Part shown: positions 61,372-64,000 of the stretch, one piece after another
Layout of the letters: every line of letters begins with the position of its first letter
Position numbering within the stretch: position 1 is the first letter of the stretch
Assembly: GCF_004297125.1 (NCBI RefSeq)
Contig: NZ_SCVD01000039.1
Span: forward strand, 1-64,000
DNA length: 64,000 nucleotides
Reading direction: 5' to 3'
From: Phenylobacterium sp.
GTDB taxonomy: Bacteria; Pseudomonadota; Alphaproteobacteria; Caulobacterales; Caulobacteraceae
Notes under the pieces: model-generated
Told to the model about the DNA's origin: nothing
Seen by the model: the letters and a program-made list of their open reading frames with translations, nothing else
The model's database searches: none
Made by a program: the position numbers and the translations under genes

Positions 61372-64000
61372 ATGCTTGAACGCATCATTGCGCTCTCGAT
61401 CCGCTTCCGATGGGTCGTGGTCGCCCTCGTGCTGGTGTTCGGGGCGATCGGCGTCTGGAGCTTCCAGCGCCTGCCCATCGACGCCACGCCGGACATCACC
61501 AACGTCCAGGTTCAGATCAACACCGAGGCTCCGGGCTTCTCACCGCTGGAGTCCGAGCAGCGCATCACCTTCCCGGTAGAGACCGCGATCGCGGGCCTGC
61601 CGGGGCTCGATTACACGCGCTCGATCTCCCGCTACGGCCTCAGCCAGGTTACCGTCGTCTTCAAGGACGGGACCGACATCTACTTTGCCCGGCAGCTCGT
61701 CAACGAGCGTCTGCAGGCCGCGCGGAGCCAGCTGCCCGCAAGCCTCACGCCGGAGCTCGGACCGATCTCCACCGGTCTCGGCGAGATCTTCATGTACACC
61801 GTGGAGGCCAAGCCAGGCGCCCGCAAAGCCGACGGGACGGCCTACACGCCCGAAGACCTGCGGACTCTGCAGGACTGGGTGATCCGACCGCAGATGCGCA
61901 ACACCCCCGGCGTCACCGAGGTCAACACCATCGGGGGCTTCGAGCGGCAGTACCACGTCACCCCCATTCCGGAGCGGCTCGCCGCGTTCGACGTGAGCAT
62001 GTCGGAGGTGATCGGAGCCCTGGAGCGCAACAACGCCAACGTGGGCGCTGGCTACATTGAGCGCTTCGGCGAGCAGTACCTCGTCCGCGTGGCCGGCCAG
62101 GCTGCCACACGGGAGGATCTGGGTGCGATCCTGATCGCCAACCGGGGCGGCGTGCCGGTGCGGGTGGCGGACATCGCCGACGTGATCATGGGTGAGGAAC
62201 TGCGCACCGGGGCCGCCACGGAGAACGGCCAGGAGGTGGTGCTCGGGACGGTGATGATGCTCGTCGGCGAGAACAGCCGGACGGTGGCGCAGGCCGCTGC
62301 GCAGCGCCTGGAAGAGGCCGGCAAGGCGCTTCCGGCCGGCGTCGTCGCCGAGCCGATCTATGACCGCACCGATCTCGTCGAGCGCGCCATCAAGACCGTC
62401 GCGACCAATCTGGTCGAAGGCGCGCTGCTGGTCATCGTCGTGCTGTTCCTGCTGCTCGGGAACATCAGGGCGGCGCTGATCACCGCCGCCGTGATCCCGA
62501 TCACCATGCTGATGACCATCACCGGGATGGTGCGCGGCGGCGTCTCCGGCAACCTGATGAGCCTGGGCGCCCTCGACTTCGGCCTGATCGTCGACGGCGC
62601 GGTGATCATCGTCGAGAACTGCCTGCGCCGCTTCGGCGAGGCGCAGCACAGGCTCGGCCGTGTGCTGACCCGTGATGAGCGCTTCGACCTGGCGGCCACG
62701 GCTTCGGGAGAGGTCATCCGGCCGTCGCTGTTCGGGGTGCTGATTATCACCCTGGTCTATGTGCCGATCTTCGCCCTCACCGGCGTCGAGGGGAAGATGT
62801 TCCACCCCATGGCGGTCACGGTGGTCATGGCGTTGACCTTCGCGATCGTCCTGTCGCTGACCTTCGTGCCGGCGGCCGTGGCGCTCTTCGTGACCGGCCG
62901 CGTGGAGGAGAAGGACTCCTTCTTCATGCGGGGTGCGCGCCGGCTCTACGAGCCGGCCCTCGCTACCGCCCTGCGCCTTCGGGTGGTGTTCGTCGCTGTC
63001 GCCGTGGCGCTCGTTGCCATTTCGGGCTTCGCCGCCAGCCGGATGGGATCGGAATTCGTCCCGAACCTCGACGAAGGCGATATCGCCATGCACGCGCTGC
63101 GCATCCCGGGCACCAGCCTGACCCAGGCCGTCCAGATGCAGACCGCCCTGGAGAAGCGGATCAAACAGTTCCCGGAGGTCGACCGGGTGGTCGCCAAGAT
63201 CGGCACCGCCGAGGTCGCCACAGATCCCATGCCGCCGTCCGTGGCTGACACCTTCATCATGCTGAAGGACCGCGAGGACTGGCCGGATCCGCGCAAGCCT
63301 AAGGCCCAACTCGTGGCTGAGATGCAGGCCGCCGTAGCGAAGATCCCCGGCAACAACTACGAGTTCACCCAGCCGATCCAGATGCGGTTCAACGAGCTGC
63401 TGTCGGGCGTGCGGGCGGATGTCGCCGTCAAGGTGTTCGGCGACGATCTCGATCAGCTGCTGACCCTCGGCAACGCGGTGAAGGAGGTCATCGAGGGAGT
63501 CGAGGGGGCCCAGGACGTGGGCGTCGAGCAGGTGACCGGCCTGCCGGTCCTGCAGATCACGCCGGACCGGGCGGCCCTCGCGCGCCTCGGCATCTCGCTG
63601 GCCGACGTTCAGGAGGTGGTCCAAGCCTCGGTGGGCGGCGTGGTCGCCGGCCAGGTGTTCGAGGGCGACCGCCGCTTCGACGTGGTCGTGCGCCTTCCGG
63701 AAGGCGTGCGGGGCGACACCGCCGCGATCGCGCGGCTGCAGATCCCGGTCCCCTCTGCCGGCGGGCGCTCGTTCGTGCCGCTGGAAGAGGTCGCCACCAT
63801 CGCGGTGGAGAAGGGGCCGAACCAGATCAGTCGCGAGGACGGCAAGCGACGGGTCGTGGTCACCGCCAACGTGCGCGGCCGCGACCTGGGGTCGTTCATC
63901 ACCGAGGCGCAGGCCAAGGTGGGCGCCGAGGTGGAGGTCCCGGCGGGCTACTGGATCAGCTACGGCGGCACCTTCGAGCAGCTGATCTCGGCGGCCAAGC
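61372..64000 (+). CDS. czcA: Heavy-metal RND efflux permease CzcA (3' end outside window)
   Basis: The 876 residues seen cover the N-terminal membrane helix (MLERIIALSIRFRWVVVALV), both porter halves and the first membrane domain. LDFGLIVDGAVIIVENCLRR is the TM4 segment with the family proton-relay Asp in DFGLIVDGAVI. The HME-RND signature is clear and distinguishes it from drug pumps. Substrates in the family are Zn, Co, Cd or Cu/Ag; which is not set by what is seen. It runs off the right end (family length about 1040). Confidence 0.92.
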   Translation, partial: MLERIIALSIRFRWVVVALVLVFGAIGVWSFQRLPIDATPDITNVQVQINTEAPGFSPLESEQRITFPVETAIAGLPGLDYTRSISRYGLSQVTVVFKDGTDIYFARQLVNERLQAARSQLPASLTPELGPISTGLGEIFMYTVEAKPGARKADGTAYTPEDLRTLQDWVIRPQMRNTPGVTEVNTIGGFERQYHVTPIPERLAAFDVSMSEVIGALERNNANVGAGYIERFGEQYLVRVAGQAATREDLGAILIANRGGVPVRVADIADVIMGEELRTGAATENGQEVVLGTVMMLVGENSRTVAQAAAQRLEEAGKALPAGVVAEPIYDRTDLVERAIKTVATNLVEGALLVIVVLFLLLGNIRAALITAAVIPITMLMTITGMVRGGVSGNLMSLGALDFGLIVDGAVIIVENCLRRFGEAQHRLGRVLTRDERFDLAATASGEVIRPSLFGVLIITLVYVPIFALTGVEGKMFHPMAVTVVMALTFAIVLSLTFVPAAVALFVTGRVEEKDSFFMRGARRLYEPALATALRLRVVFVAVAVALVAISGFAASRMGSEFVPNLDEGDIAMHALRIPGTSLTQAVQMQTALEKRIKQFPEVDRVVAKIGTAEVATDPMPPSVADTFIMLKDREDWPDPRKPKAQLVAEMQAAVAKIPGNNYEFTQPIQMRFNELLSGVRADVAVKVFGDDLDQLLTLGNAVKEVIEGVEGAQDVGVEQVTGLPVLQITPDRAALARLGISLADVQEVVQASVGGVVAGQVFEGDRRFDVVVRLPEGVRGDTAAIARLQIPVPSAGGRSFVPLEEVATIAVEKGPNQISREDGKRRVVVTANVRGRDLGSFITEAQAKVGAEVEVPAGYWISYGGTFEQLISAAK

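Noticed and set aside
61540..63624. 694-residue minus-strand frame inside czcA
   Set aside because: His/Asp/Gly-rich shadow of an obvious RND permease.
4504..64000. Search for a second copy of the tRNA-Arg 3' end (right attachment site)
   Set aside because: No match to the T-arm and acceptor sequence was found by reading; the right end is probably outside.
1..64000. CRISPR array
   Set aside because: No regularly spaced identical repeats with unique spacers and no Cas genes were seen.

Overview
The window is about 68% GC by eye. It carries a GcrA-type cell-cycle regulator, a lasso-peptide cluster with a TonB/FecR/ECF module, and other genes typical of Alphaproteobacteria. Caulobacterales (Caulobacter/Phenylobacterium-like) is the best guess; this is an inference from gene content, not from a marker gene.

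Layout. (1) 1-4.4 kb looks like ordinary chromosome: gamma-glutamyltransferase, a divergent P1-family peptidase and a secreted protein of unknown function, ending at tRNA-Arg(ACG) (4427-4503). (2) Everything from the tRNA rightward looks accessory, as in an integrative element inserted at the tRNA 3' end. First comes a class II Fic protein (4856-5947), then a roughly 9 kb cargo flanked by a direct repeat of the fic 3' end. The cargo holds a PsiF-like protein, an OmpR/HK two-component pair, DUF1003, MprF and AcvB. (3) 14.9-29.5 kb is a mobile-element backbone on the minus strand: relaxase (apparently lacking its C-terminus), DUF2493, an unknown frameshifted gene, an exonuclease-BRCT gene (frameshifted), a GcrA paralogue, two SSB-like proteins, a 1415-residue methylase/Strawberry-notch-type helicase, ParB and a Toprim protein. 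(4) 29.8-40.3 kb is a complete lasso-peptide locus: GntR regulator, precursor, B1-B2 fusion, cyclase, and convergently an isopeptidase, TonB receptor, FecR and ECF sigma factor. The predicted core peptide is unusually acidic. (5) 40.4-47.6 kb is a probable stress or defence island. A minus-strand operon (XRE, ImmA/IrrE protease, two unknown proteins, an HExxH protein, dCTP-deaminase-like) is divergent from a plus-strand ubiquitin-like operon (multiubiquitin protein, cysteine-free E2-like protein, JAB-E1 fusion, DUF6527). The two share an AT-rich, palindrome-containing intergenic region.

(6) 47.7-53.9 kb holds small stress and metabolic genes: ArsR-rhodanese with an evident operator, methyltransferases, a nucleoside-phosphorylase-like protein, GFA, a membrane-anchored AraC regulator, a broken sterol desaturase, DUF2147 and YnfA. 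(7) 53.9-64 kb is heavy-metal resistance: two MerR regulators, a Fur/Zur-type regulator, a CDF-like transporter, DUF3703, a His-rich protein and a CzcCBA efflux operon whose CzcA runs off the window. Several promoters there have the 19-bp spacer and dyad typical of MerR control.

No integrase and no second copy of the tRNA 3' end were found, so the right end of the element probably lies beyond position 64000. Several genes in the element are damaged (relaxase, exonuclease, the 17.8-18.7 kb gene, sterol desaturase). The two single-base frameshifts could equally be sequencing errors.
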